Source: Datnioides undecimradiatus
Taxonomy: Eukaryota > Chordata > Actinopteri > Lobotiformes > Datnioididae
Direction: 5' to 3'
Length of the DNA: 64,000 bases
NCBI GenBank assembly: GCA_008933995.1
Contig: WARS01000036.1
Span: 19,949,285-20,013,284, forward strand
Position 1 is the first letter of the stretch. Each line of letters starts with the position of its first letter. The notes below the pieces were generated by a model, which was given only the letters and a program-made list of their open reading frames with translations, ran no database searches and was not told the origin of the DNA. Positions 28,901 to 39,400 of this stretch are shown here, piece by piece. Made by a program: the position numbers and the translations under genes.

Positions 28901-31900
28901 AGGGAAAAGATCGACAAAAAGGCCCTTCAAGACCGAGAAAAGTACCAGCCGTCCCATGAGACCACGCTGCTGAAAGAGGTGAGGCGCACCGCTCCCCGTC
29001 TCTGGCCACGTTGCATAACAGAGCGGGTCTGAGAGGAACCTTTGTTTGCTTTCATTTTGTCGGCGGTGTTGTAACGCTGTTTGTTGATCCCGCAGTAGTA
29101 AATTCTTGTGCCATCAGGATATCGATCTAATCTCATCGGCGCTGAAGCAACGCGGGCATTGTGTTTTATTTTTATGTGCCTCCTCTTGTCTCTCTTAACC
29201 CTTCATGCCCACAGCAAACCAGGACATGCCTCAGTGCTCACGATGTGTCGACTGGCTCGTTTTGAGTCGATCTTATGAAAGGTGTGGTTCCTTCGGCGCT
29301 GAGCTCTGTCAATGATTGGGACTCCGGTGTCCTTGAATGTGGAGTGACTCAGCAGTTTGTGCTTTAGTGTTAATCTGGTTTGTCATGCATGTGGATAAAG
29401 AGCAAACATACACTGTATGTTCTTTAAAGGTAATGACTGAGAAAACAGTGCTGGAAGCATTTGGAGTATGAAGTAAATGAAGTAGTACCCTAATGACACT
29501 GAAGTCCTGTATTAAATTACATTTTGGTGCCGGTGCAGAAGTATTATCACCAAACTGTATTTAAAATGCACATTTCTATATTATTATAGGCCTAAATATT
29601 ATTATTATTATTATTATTATTGATGGATTTAATGCTGTAACTGGTTGGTGCGGAGCTACTTTACACACTGTCAGTTAGTTTAATCCATAACAGCGGATCA
29701 TGTTTTATGTGTCGCAGGTGAAATATTAATCTGTGACCATCAATCAGTAACAATAGTTGTCAGATAAATGTAGTGATGGAAGTGAAATGAAGCTGGGTGG
29801 TGTTTCTCCATTGCACTAGAAATAATGAGAATAAAAACTTTAATGAATGTGTTTTGAAACAGTTTTTATGACATTTTGACCACTTGGGGGCAGAGTAACC
29901 TGCTGAAAACACTGGACTGTATAACAAAGGTTCGCAAACCGCTTCTTAATTAAACATCCAGCAGACTTTGAGGCTCGTTAGCGCTCATTTGCAGTCCTGT
30001 GTCTCTCTTTTGGTCTCTTCCAACTGTTACGGAAACTATTTTAATTGTTCACCAGCAAGTTGCAACTGAGCTTTGTTTGCTTGTTGCTTGGTTTTTGGTC
30101 TCAACTCGTCACATATCACTGCTTGGTACCCCGTTAGCATCATTTTGCAATGACGTAGTATAATGAACGACCTCAGTTTGGTGTGGGTGGATGAGGACAG
30201 GATAGCAGCGTACCTTTCTGAAGTAGTTTTGTTGGAAGAGAAAGTTGGAAGTCTTGCAAACCTGCAAGCTAGGAGAGGAAATCCAGTGGGTGCATTTAAA
30301 AGTAACGGCAGAGCGTCTGTCTGCTGAAGCTGAAAATAAGGTTGATTAGAGGAGTCTGGTGCTGGGAAAACCAAAAATATTAGGCTAAAAGAGGCTAAAA
30401 TCCTCGATTTAAGGGTTGCTGAGTAACCTCTCTGTTCCTCTCTCTCTCAAGTGTTCCCCTTGGCCTGACGCCCTAAATCTCACCGTCCACAGCAGCAACA
30501 GCAGCACTCCATCGCCAGTTTACCACAGCTCACCCACTTCCTGCAGTTTCACCGATGGGTGAGTCAGCATTCCCGCCGACTGTGTGCACCCACCCATGCA
30601 ACATCAAGATACTTAAGGCTGCACTGACCTTTAAAGGCATCATGTAAAAATGCATTTTGACAGGGATTCAGCAGCTTTGTGTGCGGTTGACCGCTGCACC
30701 TGTGGGGTAATAATACCAGTGGCAAACAGCTCCCTCTGTGGGAGCTTAGCGGGATTACTCAACACTGCACAGATGCATGAACCTCCACATGTGCTCTATA
30801 AAAGGCTCTTTTACCAGTCAGGAAATGGACAGACAGGTGTGTGTTTCAGAGCAGTTCAAACAAAATACTCGACCAATCACCACGATCTGTTCTTTCTATC
30901 TCATGTGCATGTTTCTGTAGCAGCTGTTCTCCAACCCAGCAAGGGGATCTGCTCGCGCCCAGCTGCTCAGATGTAAGTAATGGAGGACGGTGCAGTGTGA
31001 AAGTGTTAATGTTGCTCTCTTATTCCTTTTAGGCCATTATTTGGAGACAGTGGATGCTGCATGTGCTGCTATACTCATTTCAAGGGCTCTTCTTCTTTTT
31101 GACATGTAGCACCTTCTGCCATCGTCCTCGCCGCAGGACACTCAGCAGTGGCTGCACCGTCACAGGTTCTCGCCTTTCTCAAGGCTCTTCTCCAGCTTCT
31201 CAGGTAACACGGCTAATGGTCGCATCACATTTTGATCCGTATACAGTAGAGGAGAGCAGGCACAAGGCAGAGAGTTTGGGATGGATGTTTTGAGCGGAAA
31301 GGAAGCAGAAGAGATTTCCTGCTCCTGTTGCAGGTGCTGATCTGCTGAGGATGAGCAGGGACGATCTGATCCAGATCTGCGGCCCGGCAGACGGCATTCG
31401 CCTCTTTAACACCATGAAAGGAAGGTGAGACATCAAGTGTAGGTGATGCACATCTGCTCTGATGGAGAGGAAACTTGTCTTTCATGCAGTGGCATTATCT
31501 GACAAGCTTCTGGTACCTTCACACCCACTGTGGACTAACCATTCACACTCAGTCCAGCATGAGTTCCCCTCAAAGTGTAGAAGCCATGTTTCCACTATGC
31601 TAGGCCACCTTACCTCACATGCTAAGAACCGATTCTGTGTTTCCAAGTGACCGATGGCTTCGTTACTGTATGACAGGACTAAAAATGAAGATTCAGTGTG
31701 TTTAACTCTCACAGGAAGTCATGACACAGCCACTGGTCCTGGTGTCACAGTCTCTGCTCACATCTTCCAGGTGTATTCAGCCCCGTCTCACCATCTATGT
31801 GTGTCAGCAGCAGTCCAGACATCAACCTCCCATCAAGCCCGGGGGCGGAGAGAGTGAGTGCACCCACTGTTTCATATTAAGTCTGCATTTACACCCACAC

Positions 31901-34450
31901 GCACACTTTATTAGCTACACCTGTGCACACCTGTGTGGATTTTAATGATATTTAAACTATTAAGCAGCCAGTTAAATTATATAATTACATCTCTATGAAA
32001 GCGTAAACTAAAACTGAACATTATAGGAGTCATAAAAGTCGACTCTATGGCTCAAAACTTAAATTGGAGTGTGTAGGATTGTGCAGGTTTACCTAATAAA
32101 GTGTAAATGTGCAAATGTGCATACAATAAATGAGAATAATTACAATTGCAACCTTCTTTTTTTAAATAGGATATAATTTTTGATGCTTTTAAGCGTCTAC
32201 GATGATGTATGTTAAATATTTTAAGAAGAACCTCAGAATTAACGACAGATCTGATATCATAAAGTCATGAATTTGAAAGAAATCTTTGTTTTGTTTGTTT
32301 ATTCAACAAGAAACCACATCAGTCGCTTTGCACAATGATGTAATGTGACATTTTCTTGAAAATATAACAATATTAACACAATATTACTTCTCCGGCTCTA
32401 AAACAGCAGAGCAGTTATCCCATATTTAAGGTAAAGATCCTGGATACATTCTCTGTGGCAGCTAAAATGAGTAATGTGGTCTAACGTGGTCCTGGACCGT
32501 GTCCTTTGTCCTCCCTGCAGTCTACCGAGCTCTGTACCTGGAGGAGCTGACGCTGTTGGACCTGTCTGAAAAGATCGCCATGCTGTACAGCATCAGTCCT
32601 CAGCAAATTACACACATCTACAGACAAAACCCCAACGGCATCCACGTCTTAGTCTCTGACGAGGTATCCTTACGCCTCCTCTATCAGCCGCTAAGCGCTG
32701 TGTTGTAATACCAAGCAGTTATTACGCACACGGAGGTAGATTCCAGGTAGAGAGCAGAATAATGGGTATAAAACACAATATAAGAAAGCTTCTTTTACAT
32801 TATTAGTATATGCACAATTTGTAATTTTCTGCCTCAAACAAAACAATAAGAAAAGCTGCAGTCATGTGACGTGGTGCAGCAGCGTGGGATGCTGGGAGTT
32901 GTTGTCTTCCTGTCAGCTGGGATTCCTTCAGTGCTGATGGTTCAGGAGGTTTTTACTGGGAGCTGAATTCTCCACAGAGGTCTCCTCCTCTCCAAAACAA
33001 ACAGAGCCGCTGATTCAAACCCAGAGAAACACTGAATAAAGCAGTTCCACCTTAAAAACCACTGTTTCTCCCACGCTGTCGGCCGCACACGGGACGTCCT
33101 GGAGGGGCGGCGAGCCGAGCTGCTGCTAACGTTTGCTCAGCTTGTTTCTCTGATAACTTCAGATCCAGACGTCCGACGACTGAAATCCTTCATCTGCTTC
33201 AGATACAGAGTTAAAAACAAGCAGCGGCTGAAAAGAGGAGCACAGAAATGTGTCTTACAGCTGATCCAGAGTCAGTTTATCAAGCTGCTGACACACAGAA
33301 ATGTGTCTTACAGCTGATCCAGAGTCAGTTTATCAAGCTGCTGACACACAGAAATGTGTCTTACAGCTGATCCAGAGTCAGTTTATGACTTCTAGCCACA
33401 ACAGTGACGCCTACACAAAGAGGATCTGTTGACACCATTGACAGGAGACCAGATGAAACCGATGTCTTGATTAAACAATGACAGGGCTTTTCTCTACAGC
33501 TGACTGCGGGCTAACTGTCACCTCTAGTCTGGCAAAAGCTAATATGAACAGTAAGAGGATGTTTGAGCTGGAGATTCATACATGATGGTGGAGGTCCGGT
33601 TAACATGGGTCCATCCCTTTGTTTCAGATGGTGCAGAACTTCAGGGAGGAAACAAGCTTCATCCTCAGCACGATGAGAGGTAAACACCTTCAACCTTTAG
33701 TTTCACCACTCGCTGTTAAACCGCCGGCGTCAGTTTGCTTTTGATGATCTGATGTTTCTGAATGCTCGTTTCCTGTCTCGCAGATGAAAACACCGATGGC
33801 TACCACGTCGTGTTGAAATGACCAACAGGACCTGGTTCGGCTCAGAGCTTCATCAGTGGAGTTGTACAGACTGTATATAAATCCCTCTAGGCGACAGTAC
33901 GTGTGAATAAGATTTACAGTGGAGTAAAATGCTGACATGCTTTTGGTTTCACTGGCAGTTCTCTAAGTTCTTTGTTTGGTTTTGTTTGGTTTTCCTGTTT
34001 TTGTTTGTGTTCTTGTTAAGTTACTGATTCATGTCGTAATCGGTGGTCAACAGTGCTGCGTTGCTCCTTCATGTGTGCGCACATTTCACCTGTAAAGGCA
34101 AGTCGGTGGCTTTCACGGTAATAAAACAACGTGTACTGCCACACCGCATCGTGCAGACAGACAGAGAAGACAAATGAACAAAGCTGTATTTGTTATTTGA
34201 ATGTATTCTGATGCCAGTGTCACGCCTGTTCCAGATATGAAATGCCGAGGCGTGGTCTACTTTGCCATATTTCCTACTTCCTTGATGATGTGTAGCATTA
34301 AATTCGGTGTAAATCAGGTATTTATGTACACTGGCTGCTGCATGTTTCACCTGAGACATTGTTTTGCAGTTTGGAGGATGATTTTTAACCCCTCGTTGCG
34401 CTTTGATGAGTGTATTTCACTCAAAATAAAGTATTTTGCACTGTTTTCTT
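22985..34450 (+). CDS. tfcp2l1: tfcp2l1 (CP2-like transcription factor, LBP-9/CRTR-1), complete gene
   Basis: CP2/LSF/Grainyhead-family transcription factor known for roles in naive pluripotency and in kidney and other epithelial ducts; acts in the nucleus as an oligomer. Fifteen coding exons (23118-33821) splice to 1416 nt, 471 aa, against about 479 aa and 15 coding exons in human. The CP2 DNA-binding domain runs from about residue 40 to 240 ([52 protein letters not shown]). A Ser/Pro linker follows, then the SAM-like domain ([31 protein letters not shown]) and the C-terminal dimerisation region. UBP1 is the close paralog and neighbours CLASP2. TFCP2L1 is preferred for the N-terminus [14 protein letters not shown] (human MLFWHTQPEHYNQH), the C-terminus and the gli2 synteny. 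Confidence 0.95.
23118..23176 (+). CDS. tfcp2l1: tfcp2l1 exon 1 (start codon)
   Basis: ATG at 23118-23120, donor GTAAAG. Encodes [19 protein letters not shown], closely matching the human N-terminus. The roughly 130 nt upstream to the predicted start site is 5' UTR. Phase end 2. Confidence 0.93.
23578..23726 (+). CDS. tfcp2l1: tfcp2l1 exon 2
   Basis: Acceptor CTTTCAG, donor GTAGCT. Encodes [20 protein letters not shown] then [20 protein letters not shown] and ESLTYLNQ; start of the CP2 domain. 149 nt. Confidence 0.96.
25235..25308 (+). CDS. tfcp2l1: tfcp2l1 exon 3
   Basis: Acceptor ATGTAG, donor GTAGGT. Encodes [20 protein letters not shown] then SKYVK. 74 nt, phase 1 to 0. Confidence 0.95.
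27016..27121 (+). CDS. tfcp2l1: tfcp2l1 exon 4 (DNA-binding core)
   Basis: Acceptor TTCACAG, donor GTGAGT. Encodes [20 protein letters not shown] then [15 protein letters not shown], near-invariant in CP2 factors. 106 nt. Confidence 0.97.
27651..27757 (+). CDS. tfcp2l1: tfcp2l1 exon 5
   Basis: Acceptor TTCGCAG, donor GTACCG. Encodes [20 protein letters not shown] then [16 protein letters not shown]. 107 nt, phase 1 to 0. Confidence 0.97.
27835..28400 (-). mobile_element. decayed mariner-family transposon in tfcp2l1 intron 5
   Basis: On the minus strand, read across frameshifts and stops, the mariner transposase order is visible: a VTGDDS-like block (28330-28350) followed by [11 protein letters not shown], then [20 protein letters not shown] (about 28170-28110), VLHDN at about 28058-28046, and the third-Asp block [10 protein letters not shown] near 27998-27970. 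This is the GDES..YDPE, PPGQTVN, HDNARPH and PYSPDLAP series of mariner elements. Heavily mutated, with no intact ORF, and dead. Terminal repeats were not located. Confidence 0.82.
28593..28745 (+). CDS. tfcp2l1: tfcp2l1 exon 6
   Basis: Acceptor GTCTCAG, donor GTGAGA. Encodes [20 protein letters not shown] then [20 protein letters not shown] and [11 protein letters not shown]. 153 nt, phase 0 to 0. Confidence 0.97.
28868..28978 (+). CDS. tfcp2l1: tfcp2l1 exon 7
   Basis: Acceptor CTGGAAG, unusually weak and purine-rich at its end; donor GTGAGG. Encodes [20 protein letters not shown] then [17 protein letters not shown]. The intron before it is only 122 bp. 111 nt. Confidence 0.96.
29597..29621. 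repeat. (ATT)n microsatellite
   Basis: Pure ATT run in tfcp2l1 intron 7. Confidence 0.95.
30452..30558 (+). CDS. tfcp2l1: tfcp2l1 exon 8
   Basis: A (TC)n tract and acceptor TCAAG, donor GTGAGT. Encodes [20 protein letters not shown] then [15 protein letters not shown], the Ser/Pro linker starting with conserved CSPWPD. 107 nt, phase 0 to 2. Confidence 0.93.
30924..30972 (+). CDS. tfcp2l1: tfcp2l1 exon 9 (NAGNAG acceptor)
   Basis: Acceptor GTAGCAG, donor GTAAGT. Encodes [16 protein letters not shown]. The TAGCAG arrangement allows start at 30921 or 30924, adding or dropping one Ser. Poorly conserved linker, so this is the least certain tfcp2l1 exon, but the frame closes on both sides. Confidence 0.78.
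31110..31203 (+). CDS. tfcp2l1: tfcp2l1 exon 10 (SAM-like domain start)
   Basis: Acceptor CATGTAG, donor GTAACA. Encodes [20 protein letters not shown] then [11 protein letters not shown], matching QDAQQWLHRNRFSQF. 94 nt. Confidence 0.95.
31334..31424 (+). CDS. tfcp2l1: tfcp2l1 exon 11 (SAM-like domain)
   Basis: Acceptor GTTGCAG, donor GTGAGA. Encodes [20 protein letters not shown] then [10 protein letters not shown]. 91 nt, phase 1 to 2. Confidence 0.97.
31771..31853 (+). CDS. tfcp2l1: tfcp2l1 exon 12
   Basis: Acceptor CTTCCAG, donor GTGAGT. Encodes [20 protein letters not shown] then PIKPGGGE, matching the human R-(N)VRPKMTIYVCQ block. 83 nt, phase 2 to 1. Confidence 0.92.
32521..32663 (+). 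CDS. tfcp2l1: tfcp2l1 exon 13
   Basis: Acceptor CCTGCAG, donor GTATCC. Encodes [20 protein letters not shown] then [20 protein letters not shown] and HVLVSDE, part of the C-terminal oligomerisation region. 143 nt, phase 1 to 0. Confidence 0.97.
33241..33390. repeat. 53-bp tandem repeat, about 2.7 copies
   Basis: CACAGAAATGTGTCTTACAG starts at 33241, 33294 and 33347, giving an exact 53-bp period with the unit also carrying CTGATCCAGAGTCAGTTTAT. The copies appear identical, so the array is young. It lies in tfcp2l1 intron 13. Confidence 0.95.
33628..33679 (+). CDS. tfcp2l1: tfcp2l1 exon 14
   Basis: Acceptor TTTCAG, donor GTAAAC. Encodes [17 protein letters not shown]. 52 nt, phase 0 to 1. Confidence 0.95.
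33784..33821 (+). CDS. tfcp2l1: tfcp2l1 exon 15 with stop
   Basis: Acceptor CTCGCAG. Encodes [12 protein letters not shown] then TGA at 33819-33821 (human ESNDGYHIILKCGL); the fish protein stops two residues short of the human Gly-Leu end. Confidence 0.95.
33822..34450 (+). other. tfcp2l1: tfcp2l1 3' UTR
   Basis: About 0.6 kb of T-rich sequence ending at the poly(A) signal at 34425. No coding potential. Confidence 0.75.
34425..34430 (+). terminator. tfcp2l1: poly(A) signal of tfcp2l1
   Basis: AATAAA followed by a T/G-rich stretch (GCACTGTTTTCTTGAGG). First canonical signal in suitable context after the stop. Confidence 0.75.
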
Positions 34451-36240
34451 GAGGTCCACGGGTTTTATTCATGCATATTAAAATGAAAATGCCTGCTACG
34501 ACACCGAGCACATGACAAATCTAGCCTGAAGTCGTAGATATGCAGCTATCTATTGTTTTGTGCCCATGCTTGGCTCAAACACAGCACCCTAGCATCATAA
34601 AAGCCCCAACACTGAATGAACTACAGCACGCTGGGAAATGCAAATGCACAGGGAGTGTTTGAGGCATGACCACAGTGTGTCTCTGTATTTCCAGCTGCAC
34701 CTTTGACTCGTTGCTCAACTGCTGACGCAGTTTTAGATTTACAAATCGTACAAACCTGAAACTTAAGGAACAGACTGAATCACCAGCTGCAGTAACGCAC
34801 AGAGGCTCCACACCAGGACGAAGAGCAACAGTCACGCATGTTGTTGTTGTCGTCGTCATAATACATACAGATTAAACCTTTATTGCACAACATCAGGGCT
34901 GTTTCTAGCTTTGTGGGGGCCCTATGCTAGATGCTGTTTGGACTATAAATCCTGGACTATAAATACAATTAACCAGCATCTATTTTAATGTGCAACAATG
35001 ACAACAAACCAACACTAAAAGTAATACTTATATATTTAACATCACAGCCTCACACTCATATATTTAACATCAGGAGGAGGTCCTGAGGAACATGAAGGTC
35101 CTGGCTTCCTGGTCAGGACGTTCTGAAGACCCGTCTGCTTCAACACCTGGAGCTCCAGAACATGTTAGACTTGCTCCTGCAAAGACAAAGCTCCTCAGGT
35201 TAACGAGCAAAACAGATCATAAGCACATATTCCTGTTTTATAACTGCAGAGATGAGGCACTGATACAGAAATTCATCATCTGTTTTATATTAAATGTTGT
35301 AATTTAGAGTGTCCCTTTAAAGCATGTACTCAATCACAAAGTTGTCACTTTTAAGAGGTTTCTGCATTTATTTACACATTGTACTTATTTATTAGTCACT
35401 TAAACATCATTAGTGTTATTTATAAAGCAGCAGCACTCTTTTATTTAGAGGCTTATATACACACTGAACTTAAACTGATCATAAGTAATCCTAAAGTAAT
35501 GCAAAGTGGCAAATATCTGAGAGACAGCTTCCCCCCCCCGCTGTAATCTGACAGAACAGGTCTGGTGTCCTCAGTCAGTCAGTCAGTCCCATGGCAGGAC
35601 AGCACAGTCCATTCACATCTGACATGTTCATTATATTTTAGCTAACTTTCATGAAGCCAACACTGAAGCTGAGCTTATGAGCATGAGTCCTAGCTAGCTA
35701 ACTAGCATTTATCCGAGGCTAGCTGAGCTAGCTAGCAGGACAAATAACTTGCTAAAAACTCGGTGTTGCACCTCCACCGTCCACAAAGACCCTGCTGATC
35801 ACTGCAGCTTATTTTATTAATGCCCTACATTTATTTTTTAAGTATATAAGGGATTTAATAAACACATGAGACAGCTACAGATAAAGACAGCTCGTTTTAA
35901 TTCTCCTCGGTTGAGGCTGAGCTTGCAGCTTTGGGGCCCTGGTCAGACCGCAGCGGGGCGTTACCCATCATGCCCTGGGTGAAGATATCGATGCCAGCGC
36001 TGTGACGTTGGAGCAAGTTTGGTAAAGTCGGACACAGGTGAGACCGGCCAGGTGTCGCCGGTGATGGATCCTTCCTCGGCTCTCCTCGCGGCTTTTGCAG
36101 GGACGTGATGACGCAGCCGGTAAATCAGCCTGCAGCGGTGATGATGTCGCAGCGGTGATGATGTCGCAGCGGTGATGATCTCGCCCCGTGATTGCACAAA
36201 AGCCAGTCTCCCAATACATAGGTATCGTTTCTGTGCACCA
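34451..36240. other. intergenic DNA between tfcp2l1 and the samd9-like gene
   Basis: No gene seen. Contains related GGGGCCCT-bearing stretches (about 34905 and 35932), a GCTA/TAGC-rich patch (35690-35740) and a 17-bp tandem repeat (36134). Probably old transposon debris, but I cannot name a family. Confidence 0.45.
36134..36183. repeat. 17-bp tandem repeat, three copies
   Basis: AGCGGTGATGATGTCGC starts at 36134, 36151 and 36168, the last copy with one change. It lies just upstream of the proposed samd9-like promoter. Confidence 0.93.
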
Positions 36241-36265
36241 ATCAACACACACTAAGCACTGCCTG

Positions 36266-36278
36266 GGTTTCGTTTTCC
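36266..36278 (-). promoter_or_regulatory. interferon-stimulated response element (ISRE-like)
   Basis: The reverse complement reads GGAAAACGAAACC, a perfect GAAANNGAAAC match as bound by IRF/ISGF3. It sits about 195 bp upstream of the donor of the proposed non-coding first exon of the samd9-like gene, a family that is interferon-inducible in mammals. Confidence 0.65.
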
Positions 36279-36399
36279 ACTGAACCGACTGAATCTGAGG
36301 ACAGACTGCCTTTCGCCTTAGTCGGCACAGGTCTCCCCTCCTCTCTCTGCGGACGAGCTCGTAAATCTCGGATTTTACTTTGATCAAAACTCTGTGACA

Positions 36400-36472
36400 C
36401 CACCCCTGTTTGAAGAGCGGAGCATTAAACGGAGACAAACACCAGGGAGCAAACACAGTTTACCCGGGATTG
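36400..36472 (+). other. probable non-coding first exon of the samd9-like gene
   Basis: Ends at a consensus donor, GGATTG|GTGAGT, with GT at 36473. The 5' end is approximate. It would splice to 37941 or 38099. Supported by position 3' of the ISRE and by the coding part beginning at internal acceptors, which require an upstream exon. Confidence 0.5.
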
Positions 36473-39400
36473 GTGAGTGTTTGATGTGTGATATATGTCT
36501 GTTTTTATGTGAGCAGCAGCACAATCTTACTAGGTTTAATGAAAAACACTCCATAACGTCAGTTTTATGCCTTTTTAGTCATGTTTTCACCTTCCTACCA
36601 CAGCCACAGCGATGGGAAGGTGCCTCAGATATGTGTGAATGATAATGTAATAGCTGTGTTGTGCTCTGACATTGTGTATTTAGCCAAAGAGTTTTAAAAT
36701 GGCAGATTCTTCCTGGTTTTCTCTGAGCTGCACTGAGCAGCAGCAGCAGCTAGCTGCTTCCTTCCTTTACAGCTCCTTCACAGCAAATTACTTCCTGATA
36801 GAGCAAACTAACTGCTGAGGGCATGAGCAAATAATGGGAAATCTGGCACTGATACAACAACTCCTGCAGGTTATCGCAGTGTCTTAGGAGAAAGAAAAAC
36901 AACTAGATCTAACTGGCTTGCTAATAAATGCATAATACTGTCCCATACCTGATTACAGCTTGTTCTCATCTATTGTATTAGGTACAGTTTAATGATGCTA
37001 TATCATTATTTACAGTTTCCTATGGGACAATGAATGGTGAAACTGGGGATGGATGATGTTACAGTTTACGTACATTGTGCTCCCTGGACGATGGGCAGTA
37101 TTGGCTTTGGACCAAGACTGAAAACTTAAACCTGTATCTCATCAGCCCAGGGCACCTTTTCCCACATGGTTTGGGGTACCCGAATGCATCTTTTTGCATG
37201 GTTCAGATTAGCTTTGATGTTGTTTTTGCCACCCTTCACCACAGATCAGACATGTGCAGGACACAGGAGATGGTTGTCACTTTAAAGATTGACCACAACC
37301 ACAACGACAGACATCCCTGTAGTTCCTTCAGTGTTGCTGTTGGCCTCTTGGTTACCAGATTTTCTCCTCATCCTCTCATTGACTTTAGAGGCTCATCCTG
37401 ATCTTTGTGACGTCCATAAAATTCCCAGTTTAGAGATCATGGTTTTAACATATCTAGTGGTCCATCAGAAGCCTATGGTTGTTACAAGATCAAGCTGTTA
37501 CTTCTGTCTTTGCAGTACACGTTATGAAAACCTGCAATTGCATGAGGCCGTGTAGACTTTTGGGCACTGTACATTGAATAATTACTACTAAGTAATGAAA
37601 TTTTGCCCAGAGCTACCTTCTCTACCATGTCACACATTCAACTACGAGGTCAGGGCGGCTCAGTCAGGTCCACTGTTGTTGTCTTCTTGTGTCTAGAGCC
37701 ATACATGGAGCTTTACATTGGCTTCAGTTCATTTAGGTTTGCAGAAAGTCAGTCATTGACCATGACAGGTAGTCATGTCATGGTTACACAAGTCAAAATG
37801 ACTTGATCTGTGACAAATTGACAAATCTATAGCAACGTGTTGAGGGTTTGATGCAGAGTGACAGTTTGGTTGGTAAAGTGTAGAGGTCCAATACATATTT
37901 GTTTGTTTAACCTTCTTCATATTTACGCTTTCTCCTGCAGCATTAATCATCAAGACAAGTGAATGGTGAGCCAACTTCCATGGATGATCAGGAAAAAATA
38001 AAGGTAGAGCTGAAGTTGCTGACATTCTGTTGTTTTTGTGCTCATATTACAGTGTCCCAACCTCTATGTTCATTGCTCTTTTTAAATTATTGTTGCAGCA
38101 TTTGTGATTGCTGTTTGAGCAGAAGAAACCAACGCTGGTATGGCCGATCAAGGCAAAATTAAGGTAAATAACAGTGAAGACAATTGGCATTTTCAGGGAA
38201 GATGCTCTTATACTGGAATCCTTTAAACGGACAATTACAATTTACCAGGTTTTGAATTAGATCCAAATGTACTTAAGGTTAATTTAAGCTCTAGACACAC
38301 ACAACTTTTTCTCCAAATTTCCTTCCTATGTATTTAACTGTTTTAAATTGTGTCACAATATCTAATTATTCAACAGTAAATGCTGTAACTTTACAATAAT
38401 TTAAATAAAAAATAAGTAAAAGTAACACTGCTTTTTAATTTTAGGGGGAGGAGGAGGATCTGTCACCTGCCGTCGAGGAGTGGAGTAAACATCAAGTGAG
38501 AGAATGGGTCCGCAAGTTGGGTGTTGATGAGAAAGTTGCAGAAATACTGTTTCGGGAGGACATTAATGGGCCTAGTCTTTTGCTTTTAGATGTAAGTGAT
38601 TTAAATGCAATGGGTGTGACCTTTGGACCGACAAAACTAGTCATTCATGCTCGAGATGAGGTAGTGAAATTAAAGAAGGAGGAACCAACAAGCTCTGCAA
38701 ATCAGCCTGGAATGCCTCGCAAGCCTTATCCATTTTGTAGGTACCATGACACATACAGATACATGGAGAGCAGCATTCTTGATGTTACAGAGAGTGGTGC
38801 CTCAGACTTAATTGAGCCCTGCCATGAATATAAAGGTTTCACCAGAACAACGGAGGAAACAAAAATGGGCAAGTTCACATCTGAGGTCATTCGCTTTGCG
38901 GCTGCCTGCATGAATAGCCGCACCAATGGCACCATACATTTTGGAATAGGGGACAAGCCAGAGTTCACCCACGGTGAAGTGTTGGGAGTGGTAGTTGAGG
39001 ACAAAGAGGCCTTTGCAAATGAGCTAAAATCTGCCATTGATGGTTATTTTGAGCATAAACACAAAGGGGCTGCTCAAATCTGCATCAAACCACCTCGATT
39101 TGTTGAGGTCCTCAATAGGAATATGACGACGTCTGACAAATGTGTAATAGAAGTGGACATAGTCCCCGACTCTACGATTTGTGAGGAAAACATCTACCAC
39201 ACATTCAACGTGGACACCAAAAAAGCCAAGAAAAAGGCAAAAGCTAAAGAAACAGACAAAACCGAGATGCCATCGAAACGGTTCTTTGTCCGAGATGGTG
39301 GTAGCAGCAGGGATCTCCTCGCACCGACCACATTTGCCAAACATATGGAAGAGTACAACCAATTTGTTGAGCGCATAGCACAATTATCACAACTCCGAAA

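Noticed and set aside
29880-29895. CTCF-like CCACTTGGGGGCAG in tfcp2l1 intron 7
   Set aside because: Differs from the core at a key position and resembles a motif scattered in fish repeats.
33241-33390. CRISPR-like repeat array
   Set aside because: Contiguous 53-bp tandem copies with no unique spacers, in a eukaryotic intron.
1-34450. Alternative identity CLASP2-UBP1
   Set aside because: That pair is also adjacent in vertebrates, but the WGW exon, GQDHSDLVADLLKEL, the clasp1 C-terminus, the TFCP2L1-like N-terminus and the gli2 neighbour all favour CLASP1-TFCP2L1.
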